A DNA stretch of 64,000 nucleotides, from positions 71,329,695-71,393,694 of the forward strand of contig OX638135.1 in the NCBI GenBank assembly GCA_951804985.1, given 5' to 3'. The DNA is from Dryomyza anilis (lineage: Eukaryota; Arthropoda; Insecta; Diptera; Dryomyzidae). This document shows, piece by piece, positions 35,173-46,919 of this stretch; position 1 is the stretch's first letter, and each line of letters opens with the position of its first letter. Made by a program: the position numbers and the translations under genes. The notes under the pieces were generated by a model, which did no database searches, was not told the DNA's origin, and worked only from the letters and a program-made list of their open reading frames with translations.

Positions 35173-35510
35173 ATGCATTGCCGAGTTTAACCATTGATCC
35201 CAATTAGAACCATCCTCCTTAGCAAAACATCTCAAATATTCTACTAATGGTCTGTGACTACGTTCTAATGATCCATTGGCCTGTGGGTAATAAGGTGTAA
35301 TGTGCATTTTTTTAATAGCCAATAATTTGCATGTATCGGAAAATAACTTTGACATGAAATTAGAGCCATTGTCAGTTACTAGAATTTTTGGAATATTGTG
35401 GCGTGTTATAATTTCATCACAAACTGCCACTGTGCTTGCCTCTGCGTCTGGTATTGCTACACAGCACATATATTTTGAATAATCGTCATAAAGAATTGAC
35501 ACAATATCTT
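35173..35510 (-). pseudogene. Ty3/gypsy integrase, catalytic core fragment
   Basis: The minus-strand frame reads DIVSILYDDYSKYMCC, then TDNGSNFMS (second catalytic Asp), then YYPQANGSLERSHR (catalytic Glu), ending GSNWDQWLNSAMH at the family-A-like terminus. The remainder of the domain is at 29,847-30,275. The region before DIVSIL, which should hold the zinc-binding domain and the first catalytic Asp, is gone: a non-LTR sequence begins at 35,511. Confidence 0.8.
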
Positions 35511-37268
35511 GAGAAGACAGCTAAATTTGATACTGTTGAACGACCATGTACAACGCCATGTTGGCAAGGGAAAATTATGTTTTTAATATTGAAATACAAT
35601 TTGTTCTTAACTATATTTTCGAAAAGTTTAGATATATTAGATAATTTAGATATAGGCCTATAATTAAACACATCATTTTTCCGACCATTTTGCATTGATG
35701 CAATTTTCCATTTATCAATAAAAATACCACTACTTAAAGATTTATTAAATATTAATGCCAGCGGCTCACATAAAGAATCAAAACATTTCCTCAAAAATTA
35801 TTAAGATATACCATCAATGTTCGCTTTAAAAGAATTTTTCAGATTAAAAATTCCCATTAAAACATCATCCACAGATAATGTTAAGGAGCCAAAATTTATA
35901 ACTTGCTCAATACCATTGAGAGAATTCTCATCAAAAGGACTGGGGAAATGCTCGAAATTAGAATTAAAATAATCTGCAAACATATTTACAGTATCTGTAA
36001 TACTGTTCGATATTTTATTTTCGCAGAACATCGAAGAAGGAATATTCGAGCATGATTTTTTAGATTGGACGTAACGCCAAAACGATTTGGGATTGTCTCT
36101 AATATTATTTTCAAAATTCAAAATATATTGCTTATAAAGAAATTTATTTAAGATGTTAAACTGTTTCATCATTTGTGGCTTTAAATTGATTGTAAAATTA
36201 ATTTCTTAAATTTGTAATCTTTTTAAACCATTAGTATACCAAGGAAGCTTATAAACTTTATTAGAAATCAATGGTACATTGAGATAAATAATTTCAAGTA
36301 TCTTTTTCAAAAACATATCATAAGAATGAACTGTATCTTTCTTATCAAAATATGGTATCCAATCGATACTCTTAAAGATGTTATTTCAATTATCAAAATT
36401 ACACAAGTTATAATTAAAATTGTAATTATTTGGCGTTGATATTTTTAAAAATTCATAAAATTCAATATTAAGAATCAAAGCTGTATGATGCATATCAGAT
36501 GGGCAAAATGGAAAAGCGCATTCTGTTAAATCAAACTTGATATGATCACTTAAAAATATTAGATCTAGAATTCTATTAAGCGTATTTGAAAAATTATTAA
36601 TTTGATTTAAATCAATACCAAATAAAGAATCAATAAAGTTTATCTCATACTCATGATTAACATTACTTGGAGTTAAAGCTGAATTATTTGCATAGGAAGA
36701 CCAGACTAATTTACTTAAATTAAAATCACCAATAATACAGAGTTGTACATCATCATCGGCACAAGAACAACTGCAATACATTATTAATGTGCGCAGCATA
36801 CACATCATCAACACTGTTTGGCGTAATATAGGAGGCACATACTACAAGCACTCCCACAGATCCATGAATTGATATGCATAGCTGATCGAGAAGCGTGTTC
36901 GAATCAGAAAGCGTTAGTAAAGATGAGCGTAGTATACGCTTAACAGCAATGAGGACACCTCCACCTCTTGATCGACCAGTTTTAACTACATCACGGTCTT
37001 TACGATAAATTTGATACACACTTGTATAAAAAAACTTATTATCAAAAAATTCAGAATTGAGCCATGTCTCAACAAGAATAATAACGTCGTAATCACATTG
37101 GGATGTTGCAGAATAAACTGCAGCAGATTTAGTGCGTAATCCAGATATATTTTGGAAATATATTTTTAAATGTTTAAAACATTGAGTAGGGCATGTTTTG
37201 CGATTATCCAGTGAGCAGTCCGCACTTAATGCAATGGTGGATGCTCTCCAAGCTTTGGGATGAACCAA
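35511..37268 (-). pseudogene. Non-LTR ORF2, endonuclease and partial RT, first copy
   Basis: Fragments at 37,268-36,753, 36,838-36,386, 36,172-35,801 and 35,794-35,511 give an AP-like endonuclease (FQNISGLRTK, VETWLN, RGGGVLIAV, GDFNLS, HHTALIL). The start of the RT follows (NYRPISKL, HGRSTVSNL). Frameshifts separate the pieces and the YxDD box is not reached. The endonuclease would nick the target for target-primed reverse transcription. Confidence 0.8.
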
Positions 37269-37307
37269 AAGGGCGAACCTTTACATCATCTTGCTAAAGA
37301 GATGATT

Positions 37308-38210
37308 TCAAAAGCTCTTCATAAAAAAAATTGAAGAGACACCTAATTTGAAATTAACGCTCTTCAAATTATCCAGTTGCGTGTTTTTCTTTACCAATTT
37401 ATAGCATGCCAAGTGATTTCTACCAATATCAGCATAATTTTCCACATATGCAATGATATTCTCTTCAGTCACAGTCGGTTTGAATGACGACAAATGTAAC
37501 CATTTCTTCTAAATAACAACGTCCAGATCACCATGCACACTTTGCCCAACAACAACATCATTTTTCTTCACTTTCTTTGTACTGCGCACATTCACCCATC
37601 CAGAATTAGGCAGTTCAGCATTACGGGAGAGGACAGAAAGCGCTGAATCCGCACAGGCAGCGAGAGAGTCAACAGCATCAGCAACAACAACAGCAGAAGA
37701 AGAATAAGTATCAGCAACAACATCAGTAACAGCAGCGAAAGAAGATTCAGCAAGATTTGCAGATCCAGAGAGTCTGGCACCAGCACTGGCAACACCAGAG
37801 TACAATGCATTAGAGAGTGCATTTAGTGCAGCAGCAAGGGATATGAGCGAAGAGCGCAATGTAGACGCATTATCAAAACCAGTTTGATTCGTCTTATTTG
37901 CATTTGCAAGCGGCGTAACATTTAATTGAGCGACTTCACTTGTTCTTTCATCAAGAAATGGAAAAAACTTAGTCTTGAGTTCATTGACCTCATTAGACAA
38001 AAATGATATCTTAGATATCAAATCAGATGATGCACATAAGCAGCCAGTGCAAACATAAACAATGTTTTTATTTTTAGCGAGGATATCAAAAACATTATCC
38101 TCCACCAAAGCACAAATTTTATGATAGTGTCTTTGGCAAATCTTGCAAGACACATCAAATTCTTGTAAAACCGAATTAAAGCATTTCGCACAATTATTCG
38201 GAGACGACAT
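37308..38210 (-). pseudogene. Non-LTR ORF1, PHD-type zinc finger protein, first copy
   Basis: The start is ATG at 38,210 (MSSPNNCAKCFNSV). The first 60 residues hold Cys/His pairs spaced like a PHD finger (CAKC, CKICQRHYHKIC, YVCTGC). An Ala/Ser-rich low-complexity middle leads to WVNVRSTKKVKKND. An in-frame TAG at 37,509-37,511 ends the 233-codon ORF, but the same frame continues with HLSSFKPTVTEENI and LACYKLVKKN, a C-terminal domain typical of these ORF1 proteins, until a frameshift near 37,320. ORF1 proteins bind element RNA. The stop and frameshift are shared with the duplicate at 42,249-43,151. Confidence 0.75.
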
Positions 38211-38254
38211 TTCGGCACGACTTCAACGTAACGCAGTCAAAATGAAACTGACTG

Positions 38255-40250
38255 ATTCTTAACGAATTCTCTGTAATAATTTACTAAACCTGTTTCTTGA
38301 TCCTGGGTACCGGAATATTTTTGACGCATTCTATTTTATCGGGATCTGGCATTGCGCCTGATTCCGTGCATTTGTGCCCTAAATATACTACTTCACGCCT
38401 TAAAAAATTGCATTTTTCTTAATTTCAAATTATTTTCTCTCAATTTTTCTAACACCTTACATAGTCTAATTTCGTGCTCCATTATGTTTCCATTCCATTC
38501 ACAATCAAGTCCCTGCAATCCTGTTAAAGTGTGGTTCATTATTCTTTGAAACGTAGCGGGTGCCCCCGTCAATCCAAATGGCATCCTATTAAATTCAAAA
38601 TGTCCAAGCCGGTGCTGAACGCTGTTTTTTCTCTGTGGTGTTCATCTACTAGCACTTGGTGATAACCACTTGCAAGATCTAATGTTGAAAAATACCTACT
38701 GTGAACTAATTGATCCAAAATTTCATCAATACGAGATATAGGAAATACTTGTTTAATCGTTGCGTCGTTCAATTTTCTGAAATCTATTACCAGTCTCAAT
38801 TTTTTCTGTCCGTCCTTGCCACTCTTTTTAGGTACCAACGATAGTGGTGAATTCCAAGGCAATATAATATCGTCGTCTAATAACTTCTGCACCTGTTTGT
38901 TGTTTTCTTCTCTGTGAATATGTGGTAATTTATATTGTTTTCGGTTAATCGGAGGTTGGCCGTCTATTGTGGAGATTTCATGTTTTAAAATAGGTGTATA
39001 CGATAGCTCATACCCCTCTAACAGAAATACATCATGGTATGACGCACATATTTTTTCTATGGATGCCTTCTCTTCAACATTTGCATTAGTATCCAGTTTC
39101 AATGAGTCATCAAAGAGTTTGCATATTCTGTGTCGTATGTTTATGCTTTGTACGCTATTCATTGTGCCACTCACTGGTTCCATAAATTTATTATAATTTG
39201 AAAATTTGAGCGGTATGTTCATATTCAATATTATATCTTTTTCTGTTGAGTTTAATACTGAAACGTGAACACTAAGTTTTCTCACATTTGATATGGTTTC
39301 TCCGATGTAAACTCCTGGTGAAATTTCCTGTTTTTGAATTATTACTACGGGGATCTTGGTTCGTAGTGGTAGTCTGGCGATACCTTTAGATCTTGCTATT
39401 ATTTTTATTTCTTCACTGTATAATATTATGTTTATTTCATCTAGTGCTCTGAGAGGTAGTGTTAAAATTTTATTTCTATTCCCATCTATAAAGGTTAAAC
39501 CCTTTTCCACTGCATTTATGATTGCGTTATACCGTCTGCCGGAACTCCCTGATCCTGCATTATTGTATGTAACGTCAGACTGAGCCTTCTATGTTGAATT
39601 TCAATTGATCCTGCGGTGGTCACATGTCACCCAAATGCTCCGCTCAGATCTTTTGTGTCTTTTAAATTTCTCTCTAGTTTATTATCTAATGCACTCCACT
39701 TTACCCAGCTTGAGTCTGCACCAGAATCCTTACAAGGAATTTCTATAAAGACATCATTTAATTTTGATATCTGTCTGAATTCCCCATGTCTACAATAAAT
39801 AATGCGATTTTTCTTTGATTTTATATATAAACTTAATTTTAATCCCTTAATATTTTCAATATATTTACTCATATTTTTATTTATACTATCAATTCCTGAA
39901 GTAATCAGATCATTTAATTTCTTCTTATTTTCTTCCATACATATCGTATTTAATATGCGATCATAAACATTATTTTTTGTTGTTAATGCTATTATGCCAA
40001 AGACGTTCAACGTTAATACAATTAGTTAACGAAAATTATCTACCATTTTCCTACCATTGATAGCGAACGTATCCACTGCCGCGCACGGCGTCTGATTCAC
40101 AAGTCCTATCTTCGTTGGCCTGATGTCGCAACTTGTCTTGGGTTCCCAGATAATTGGCTTATTCTGGGCCCCTAACAGTTTCCCTGGTTGCGGGTAGACT
40201 TTTTCTTCGCGTAACAGTTTTCGAACGTATGCCCGATTCTTGCACACCAT
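38255..40250 (-). pseudogene. pol: Ty3/gypsy protease region and RT, first copy
   Basis: Fragments are at 40,250-40,026, 40,010-39,627, 39,510-38,569 and 38,584-38,255. The RT has LRLVIDFRKLNDATI, YFSTLDLASGYHQ and, after a frameshift near 38,610, MPFGLTGAPATFQRIMN. The next motif should be the catalytic YxDD box, but GLQGLDC runs straight into EWNGNIMEHEIRLCK, so about ten residues including YxDD are deleted. YLGHKCTESGAMP and, in another frame, LVNYYREFVKN follow up to the non-LTR insertion. RNase H is absent. The N-terminal pieces precede RT where protease should lie, but no D-S/T-G triad was seen. Confidence 0.75.
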
Positions 40251-40451
40251 TTAATTTTTTTTTAAATCTTTCTTATTATTATTGTTATTGTTGTTATTAT
40301 TATTATCATTTTGACGACTATTACCATTATTATTGTTATAGTTATTTCCATTGTTGTAATTATTATTGTTATTTTTCCTATTATTGTTGTTATATCTTTT
40401 ATTATTATTGTTATTATTATAATTCCTATTATTTCCATTATTATTATAATT

Positions 40452-43195
40452 GAGAAGACAGCTAAATTTGATACTGTTGAACGACCATGTACAACGCCAT
40501 GTTGGCAAGGGAAAATTATGTTTTTAATATTGAAATACAATTTGTTCTTAACTATATTTTCGAAAAGTTTAGATATATTAGATAATTTAGATATAGGCCT
40601 ATAATTAAACACATCATTTTTCCGACCATTTTGCATTGATGCAATTTTCCATTTATCAATAAAAATACCACTACTTAAAGATTTATTAAATATTAATGCC
40701 AGCGGCTCACATAAAGAATCAAAACATTTCCTCAAAAATTATTAAGATATACCATCAATGTTCGCTTTAAAAGAATTTTTCAGATTAAAAATTCCCATTA
40801 AAACATCATCCACAGATAATGTTAAGGAGCCAAAATTTATAACTTGCTCAATACCATTGAGAGAATTCTCATCAAAAGGACTGGGGAAATGCTCGAAATT
40901 AGAATTAAAATAATCTGCAAACATATTTACAGTATCTGTAATACTGTTCGATATTTTATTTTCGCAGAACATCGAAGAAGGAATATTCGAGCATGATTTT
41001 TTAGATTGGACGTAACGCCAAAACGATTTGGGATTGTCTCTAATATTATTTTCAAAATTCAAAATATATTGCTTATAAAGAAATTTATTTAAGATGTTAA
41101 ACTGTTTCATCATTTGTGGCTTTAAATTGATTGTAAAATTAATTTCTTAAATTTGTAATCTTTTTAAACCATTAGTATACCAAGGAAGCTTATAAACTTT
41201 ATTAGAAATCAATGGTACATTGAGATAAATAATTTCAAGTATCTTTTTCAAAAACATATCATAAGAATGAACTGTATCTTTCTTATCAAAATATGGTATC
41301 CAATCGATACTCTTAAAGATGTTATTTCAATTATCAAAATTACACAAGTTATAATTAAAATTGTAATTATTTGGCGTTGATATTTTTAAAAATTCATAAA
41401 ATTCAATATTAAGAATCAAAGCTGTATGATGCATATCAGATGGGCAAAATGGAAAAGCGCATTCTGTTAAATCAAACTTGATATGATCACTTAAAAATAT
41501 TAGATCTAGAATTCTATTAAGCGTATTTGAAAAATTATTAATTTGATTTAAATCAATACCAAATAAAGAATCAATAAAGTTTATCTCATACTCATGATTA
41601 ACATTACTTGGAGTTAAAGCTGAATTATTTGCATAGGAAGACCAGACTAATTTACTTAAATTAAAATCACCAATAATACAGAGTTGTACATCATCATCGG
41701 CACAAGAACAACTGCAATACATTATTAATGTGCGCAGCATACACATCATCAACACTGTTTGGCGTAATATAGGAGGCACATACTACAAGCACTCCCACAG
41801 ATCCATGAATTGATATGCATAGCTGATCGAGAAGCGTGTTCGAATCAGAAAGCGTTAGTAAAGATGAGCGTAGTATACGCTTAACAGCAATGAGGACACC
41901 TCCACCTCTTGATCGACCAGTTTTAACTACATCACGGTCTTTACGATAAATTTGATACACACTTGTATAAAAAAACTTATTATCAAAAAATTCAGAATTG
42001 AGCCATGTCTCAACAAGAATAATAACGTCGTAATCACATTGGGATGTTGCAGAATAAACTGCAGCAGATTTAGTGCGTAATCCAGATATATTTTGGAAAT
42101 ATATTTTTAAATGTTTAAAACATTGAGTAGGGCATGTTTTGCGATTATCCAGTGAGCAGTCCGCACTTAATGCAATGGTGGATGCTCTCCAAGCTTTGGG
42201 ATGAACCAAAAGGGCGAACCTTTACATCATCTTGCTAAAGAGATGATTTCAAAAGCTCTTCATAAAAAAAATTGAAGAGACACCTAATTTGAAATTAACG
42301 CTCTTCAAATTATCCAGTTGCGTGTTTTTCTTTACCAATTTATAGCATGCCAAGTGATTTCTACCAATATCAGCATAATTTTCCACATATGCAATGATAT
42401 TCTCTTCAGTCACAGTCGGTTTGAATGACGACAAATGTAACCATTTCTTCTAAATAACAACGTCCAGATCACCATGCACACTTTGCCCAACAACAACATC
42501 ATTTTTCTTCACTTTCTTTGTACTGCGCACATTCACCCATCCAGAATTAGGCAGTTCAGCATTACGGGAGAGGACAGAAAGCGCTGAATCCGCACAGGCA
42601 GCGAGAGAGTCAACAGCATCAGCAACAACAACAGCAGAAGAAGAATAAGTATCAGCAACAACATCAGTAACAGCAGCGAAAGAAGATTCAGCAAGATTTG
42701 CAGATCCAGAGAGTCTGGCACCAGCACTGGCAACACCAGAGTACAATGCATTAGAGAGTGCATTTAGTGCAGCAGCAAGGGATATGAGCGAAGAGCGCAA
42801 TGTAGACGCATTATCAAAACCAGTTTGATTCGTCTTATTTGCATTTGCAAGCGGCGTAACATTTAATTGAGCGACTTCACTTGTTCTTTCATCAAGAAAT
42901 GGAAAAAACTTAGTCTTGAGTTCATTGACCTCATTAGACAAAAATGATATCTTAGATATCAAATCAGATGATGCACATAAGCAGCCAGTGCAAACATAAA
43001 CAATGTTTTTATTTTTAGCGAGGATATCAAAAACATTATCCTCCACCAAAGCACAAATTTTATGATAGTGTCTTTGGCAAATCTTGCAAGACACATCAAA
43101 TTCTTGTAAAACCGAATTAAAGCATTTCGCACAATTATTCGGAGACGACATTTCGGCACGACTTCAACGTAACGCAGTCAAAATGAAACTGACTG
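40452..43195 (-). mobile_element. Non-LTR retrotransposon, second copy (duplicate), ORF1 and partial ORF2
   Basis: The duplicate of 35,511-38,254. ORF1 is at 42,249-43,151 (same TAG, at 42,450-42,452) and ORF2 fragments lie at 42,209-41,694, 41,779-41,327, 41,113-40,742 and 40,735-40,452. The identical lesions show they arose before the duplication. At 40,452 it meets gag rather than integrase. Confidence 0.85.
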
Positions 43196-45191
43196 ATTCT
43201 TAACGAATTCTCTGTAATAATTTACTAAACCTGTTTCTTGATCCTGGGTACCGGAATATTTTTGACGCATTCTATTTTATCGGGATCTGGCATTGCGCCT
43301 GATTCCGTGCATTTGTGCCCTAAATATACTACTTCACGCCTTAAAAAATTGCATTTTTCTTAATTTCAAATTATTTTCTCTCAATTTTTCTAACACCTTA
43401 CATAGTCTAATTTCGTGCTCCATTATGTTTCCATTCCATTCACAATCAAGTCCCTGCAATCCTGTTAAAGTGTGGTTCATTATTCTTTGAAACGTAGCGG
43501 GTGCCCCCGTCAATCCAAATGGCATCCTATTAAATTCAAAATGTCCAAGCCGGTGCTGAACGCTGTTTTTTCTCTGTGGTGTTCATCTACTAGCACTTGG
43601 TGATAACCACTTGCAAGATCTAATGTTGAAAAATACCTACTGTGAACTAATTGATCCAAAATTTCATCAATACGAGATATAGGAAATACTTGTTTAATCG
43701 TTGCGTCGTTCAATTTTCTGAAATCTATTACCAGTCTCAATTTTTTCTGTCCGTCCTTGCCACTCTTTTTAGGTACCAACGATAGTGGTGAATTCCAAGG
43801 CAATATAATATCGTCGTCTAATAACTTCTGCACCTGTTTGTTGATTTCTTCTCTGTGAATATGTGGTAATTTATATTGTTTTCGGTTAATCGGAGGTTGG
43901 CCGTCTATTGTGGAGATTTCATGTTTTAAAATAGGTGTATACGATAGCTCATACCCCTCTAACAGAAATACATCATGGTATGACGCACATATTTTTTCTA
44001 TGGATGCCTTCTCTTCAACATTTGCATTAGTATCCAGTTTCAATGAGTCATCAAAGAGTTTGCATATTCTGTGTCGTATGTTTATGCTTTGTACGCTATT
44101 CATTGTGCCACTCACTGGTTCCATAAATTTATTATAATTTGAAAATTTGAGCGGTATGTTCATATTCAATATTATATCTTTTTCTGTTGAGTTTAATACT
44201 GAAACGTGAACACTAAGTTTTCTCACATTTGATATGGTTTCTCCGATGTAAACTCCTGGTGAAATTTCCTGTTTTTGAATTATTACTACGGGGATCTTGG
44301 TTCGTAGTGGTAGTCTGGCGATACCTTTAGATCTTGCTATTATTTTTATTTCTTCACTGTATAATATTATGTTTATTTCATCTAGTGCTCTGAGAGGTAG
44401 TGTTAAAATTTTATTTCTATTCCCATCTATAAAGGTTAAACCCTTTTCCACTGCATTTATGATTGCGTTATACCGTCTGCCGGAACTCCCTGATCCTGCA
44501 TTATTGTATGTAACGTCAGACTGAGCCTTCTATGTTGAATTTCAATTGATCCTGCGGTGGTCACATGTCACCCAAATGCTCCGCTCAGATCTTTTGTGTC
44601 TTTTAAATTTCTCTCTAGTTTATTATCTAATGCACTCCACTTTACCCAGCTTGAGTCTGCACCAGAATCCTTACAAGGAATTTCTATAAAGACATCATTT
44701 AATTTTGATATCTGTCTGAATTCCCCATGTCTACAATAAATAATGCGATTTTTCTTTGATTTTATATATAAACTTAATTTTAATCCCTTAATATTTTCAA
44801 TATATTTACTCATATTTTTATTTATACTATCAATTCCTGAAGTAATCAGATCATTTAATTTCTTCTTATTTTCTTCCATACATATCGTATTTAATATGCG
44901 ATCATAAACATTATTTTTTGTTGTTAATGCTATTATGCCAAAGACGTTCAACGTTAATACAATTAGTTAACGAAAATTATCTACCATTTTCCTACCATTG
45001 ATAGCGAACGTATCCACTGCCGCGCACGGCGTCTGATTCACAAGTCCTATCTTCGTTGGCCTGATGTCGCAACTTGTCTTGGGTTCCCAGATAATTGGCT
45101 TATTCTGGGCCCCTAACAGTTTCCCTGGTTGCGGGTAGACTTTTTCTTCGCGTAACAGTTTTCGAACGTATGCCCGATTCTTGCACACCAT
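43196..45191 (-). pseudogene. pol: Ty3/gypsy protease region and RT, second copy
   Basis: The duplicate of 38,255-40,250 with the same frameshifts and the same loss of the YxDD box (fragments 45,191-44,967, 44,951-44,568, 44,451-43,510 and 43,525-43,196). One residue differs (REEINKQ here, REENNKQ in the other copy). This copy is continuous with the gag gene upstream, so it is in the original context on its gag side. Confidence 0.8.
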
Positions 45192-46429
45192 TTAATTTTT
45201 TTTTAAATCTTTCTTATTATTATTGTTATTGTTGTTATTATTATTATCATTTTGACGACTATTACCATTATTATTGTTATAGTTATTTCCATTGTTGTAA
45301 TTATTATTGTTATTTTTCCTATTATTGTTGTTATATCTTTTATTATTATTGTTATTATTATAATTCCTATTATTTCCATTATTATTATAATTCCCCTTGT
45401 TGTAGTTATTTTTACCACGAGCATTATAATTGCTATTATTGGCTTGCGTATTGTTCGTGAAGCCATCATTATAGTTGTTATTTTGTGTTTGTTGTTTACT
45501 TGTAAATTGTTGCTCTGGTTCATTTATTTTCTGTGCACATTTAAAGTTCGTTTCATGTCCATAGGTCTCACATCCTTGACAGTATGGAGTATTTTTTCGA
45601 CTGACGCACTCGTCTCGCGTGTGTCCATCATTACCGCAAAATGAACATGGGGTTTCCAATTTATTCCTTTCGTTTGTATTTTTTATACCGATTTCTCGCA
45701 TGTGGAGTGTGAGGCTCTGCTCAAAAGCACCTCTGCGGCACTATGCGATGTTTCTCTTACACGCCAACTTTGTATCGTCTCCAACGTTTCTACCGCTTCC
45801 TCTATCAGTGAATCTAATGAGCCTGCCTTATTATTTAGCATGTGTATTTTCAGTGTGCTGTCCTTAAGGCCTACCTTAAAAGTATTTTGTATTGATTTGT
45901 CCCCTCGTCCCCTCTGCCATTATATTTTTGTTTTATTAATTCCACCGCCTTTGTTCTTAGTAGATTTAGGCGTCTTGCAAAAGGTCGAATTTCTTCGGTA
46001 GATCTTTGATATGTCTCCATTATTTCATTTATCACTGAGTCTAATGTTACGGTTTTAAGATGTGTCCTCTTTCTTAAAGTATATAATTCATCTAATCCGC
46101 AAAATTGAATACATTTTACTAGGTCGAATGCATCTCCATACATTCTTAGCTTAACACACGATAAAAATTCTTGAAACTCTGTTTCTTTTGTTGACTTTTA
46201 ATCACATCCCTGTATGAATTTACATACTTCTGAAGGTAAATCACCATTTTTGCAATATCGATACCCATTTTAAATTCCGGGAAATTTATTTTTTCTGTGT
46301 GACTTATTTCACTGTTATTTACAGCTTCCTTATGTATCAATGAGTCGTTGATTACTAACTCTAATTCTTGCTGTAGTAGTCTATTTCTGTCTTCTAATTG
46401 TACAATTAATTTTACAATTATTTTTTTAA
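45192..46429 (-). pseudogene. gag: Ty3/gypsy gag with Asn-rich nucleocapsid
   Basis: The minus-strand frame runs from a coiled-coil-like piece (VQLEDRNRLLQQELELV) at the edge of the foldback element through 46,340-46,146, then 46,143-45,871 (capsid-like, MYGDAFDLVKCIQFCG), then 45,701-45,192. The last piece has two zinc knuckles, CSFCGNDGHTRDEC and a CQGCETYGHETNFKC-like second one, and a tail of about 80 residues that is mostly Asn. A frame change separates the capsid and nucleocapsid pieces. The N-terminus is cut off by the element at 46,430. Confidence 0.75.
45202..45392 (-). repeat. Asn-codon trinucleotide tract in gag (also 40,261-40,451)
   Basis: The plus strand is ttattattg/ttattg-type triplets, encoding poly-Asn with scattered Gly, Lys and Arg on the minus strand. 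It is the site of the right breakpoint of the 4.94 kb duplication. Confidence 0.85.
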
Positions 46430-46915
46430 CAATTTCGTTAAGGAGTTATAACCAGTAGAAGAAGTCAGAAAACTATCAAAATGTCTTTTGGGAAAATATT
46501 CGTCATTAAAATTGAGCTAGAGTCTCTAAACAACTAAATTTTCCAACACGTACTATTTCTGAAATATAAGCCTACTAACAACGTACAATAGTTTTTACTT
46601 CAATTTTTAATAAAGTCTAGAGCTAATAATAAAAAACCGATGCCATTTTCGGAATCAGAGTCAGAATTTTAACTAAGAATTTATGCAATGTTCACTGCAC
46701 TAAAATAAATGTAATAATATATTTTTACGACTTTATTCAAAATTGAAATATGAATTATTATTTGTTATTAGTAGGCTTATATTTCAGAAATACTACTTGT
46801 TATAGAATTTAGTTGTTAGAGGCTCTAGCTCAATTTTAATGACGAATATTTTCCACAAAGACATTATGATAGTTTTCTGACTTCTTCTACTGGTTATAAC
46901 TCCTTAACGAAATTG
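46430..46915. mobile_element. Foldback element flanked by TTAA
   Basis: The ends CAATTTCGTTAAGGAGTTAT and its reverse complement continue as inverted arms of about 140-150 bases (gttataaccagtagaagaag is matched by cttcttctactggttataac), around a loop of about 190 bases. TTAA lies at 46,426-46,429 and 46,916-46,919, the target used by piggyBac-type transposases, although TTAA could instead be part of the symmetric repeat. It disrupts gypsy gag. No coding capacity. Confidence 0.75.
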
Positions 46916-46919
46916 TTAA

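Larger units (their letters stand above)
35511..38254 (-). mobile_element. Non-LTR retrotransposon inserted in gypsy RT, first copy, 3' end missing
   Basis: The minus-strand 5' end is CAGTCAGTTTCATTTTGAC at 38,254, directly after the gypsy sequence LVNYYREFVKN, so the 5' end looks complete. ORF1 and most of the N-terminal half of ORF2 follow. The element stops at 35,511 in the middle of the RT domain and lacks the RT active site and any 3' UTR or tail. This is the reverse of the usual 5' truncation, so a later rearrangement removed the 3' half. Confidence 0.8.
35511..40451. repeat. 4.94 kb tandem duplication inside the gypsy element, first copy
   Basis: The whole segment recurs at +4941. I found one substitution in the coding parts compared (38,911 versus 43,852, changing Asn to Ile in the RT frame). 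The unit spans, in minus-strand order, the end of gag (poly-Asn), the protease region, RT and the 5' 2744 bases of a non-LTR element. Its left edge is exactly the junction between non-LTR and gypsy integrase. Confidence 0.95.
40452..45392. repeat. 4.94 kb tandem duplication inside the gypsy element, second copy
   Basis: It matches 35,511-40,451. At 40,451/40,452 poly-Asn gag sequence is joined to the middle of the non-LTR RT; at 45,392/45,393 gag continues normally. A TT is shared at the junctions. An ORF of 157 codons across 40,262-40,735 is a chimera created by this junction, not a gene. Confidence 0.95.

Noticed and set aside
40154..40604. Tyr- or Ile-rich ORFs on the plus strand opposite gag
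   Set aside because: Antisense shadows of the Asn-codon trinucleotide tract.
40262..40735. 157-codon ORF joining RT-like sequence to an Ile/Thr tail
   Set aside because: It spans the tandem-duplication junction, so it is a chimera of non-LTR RT and out-of-frame gag.
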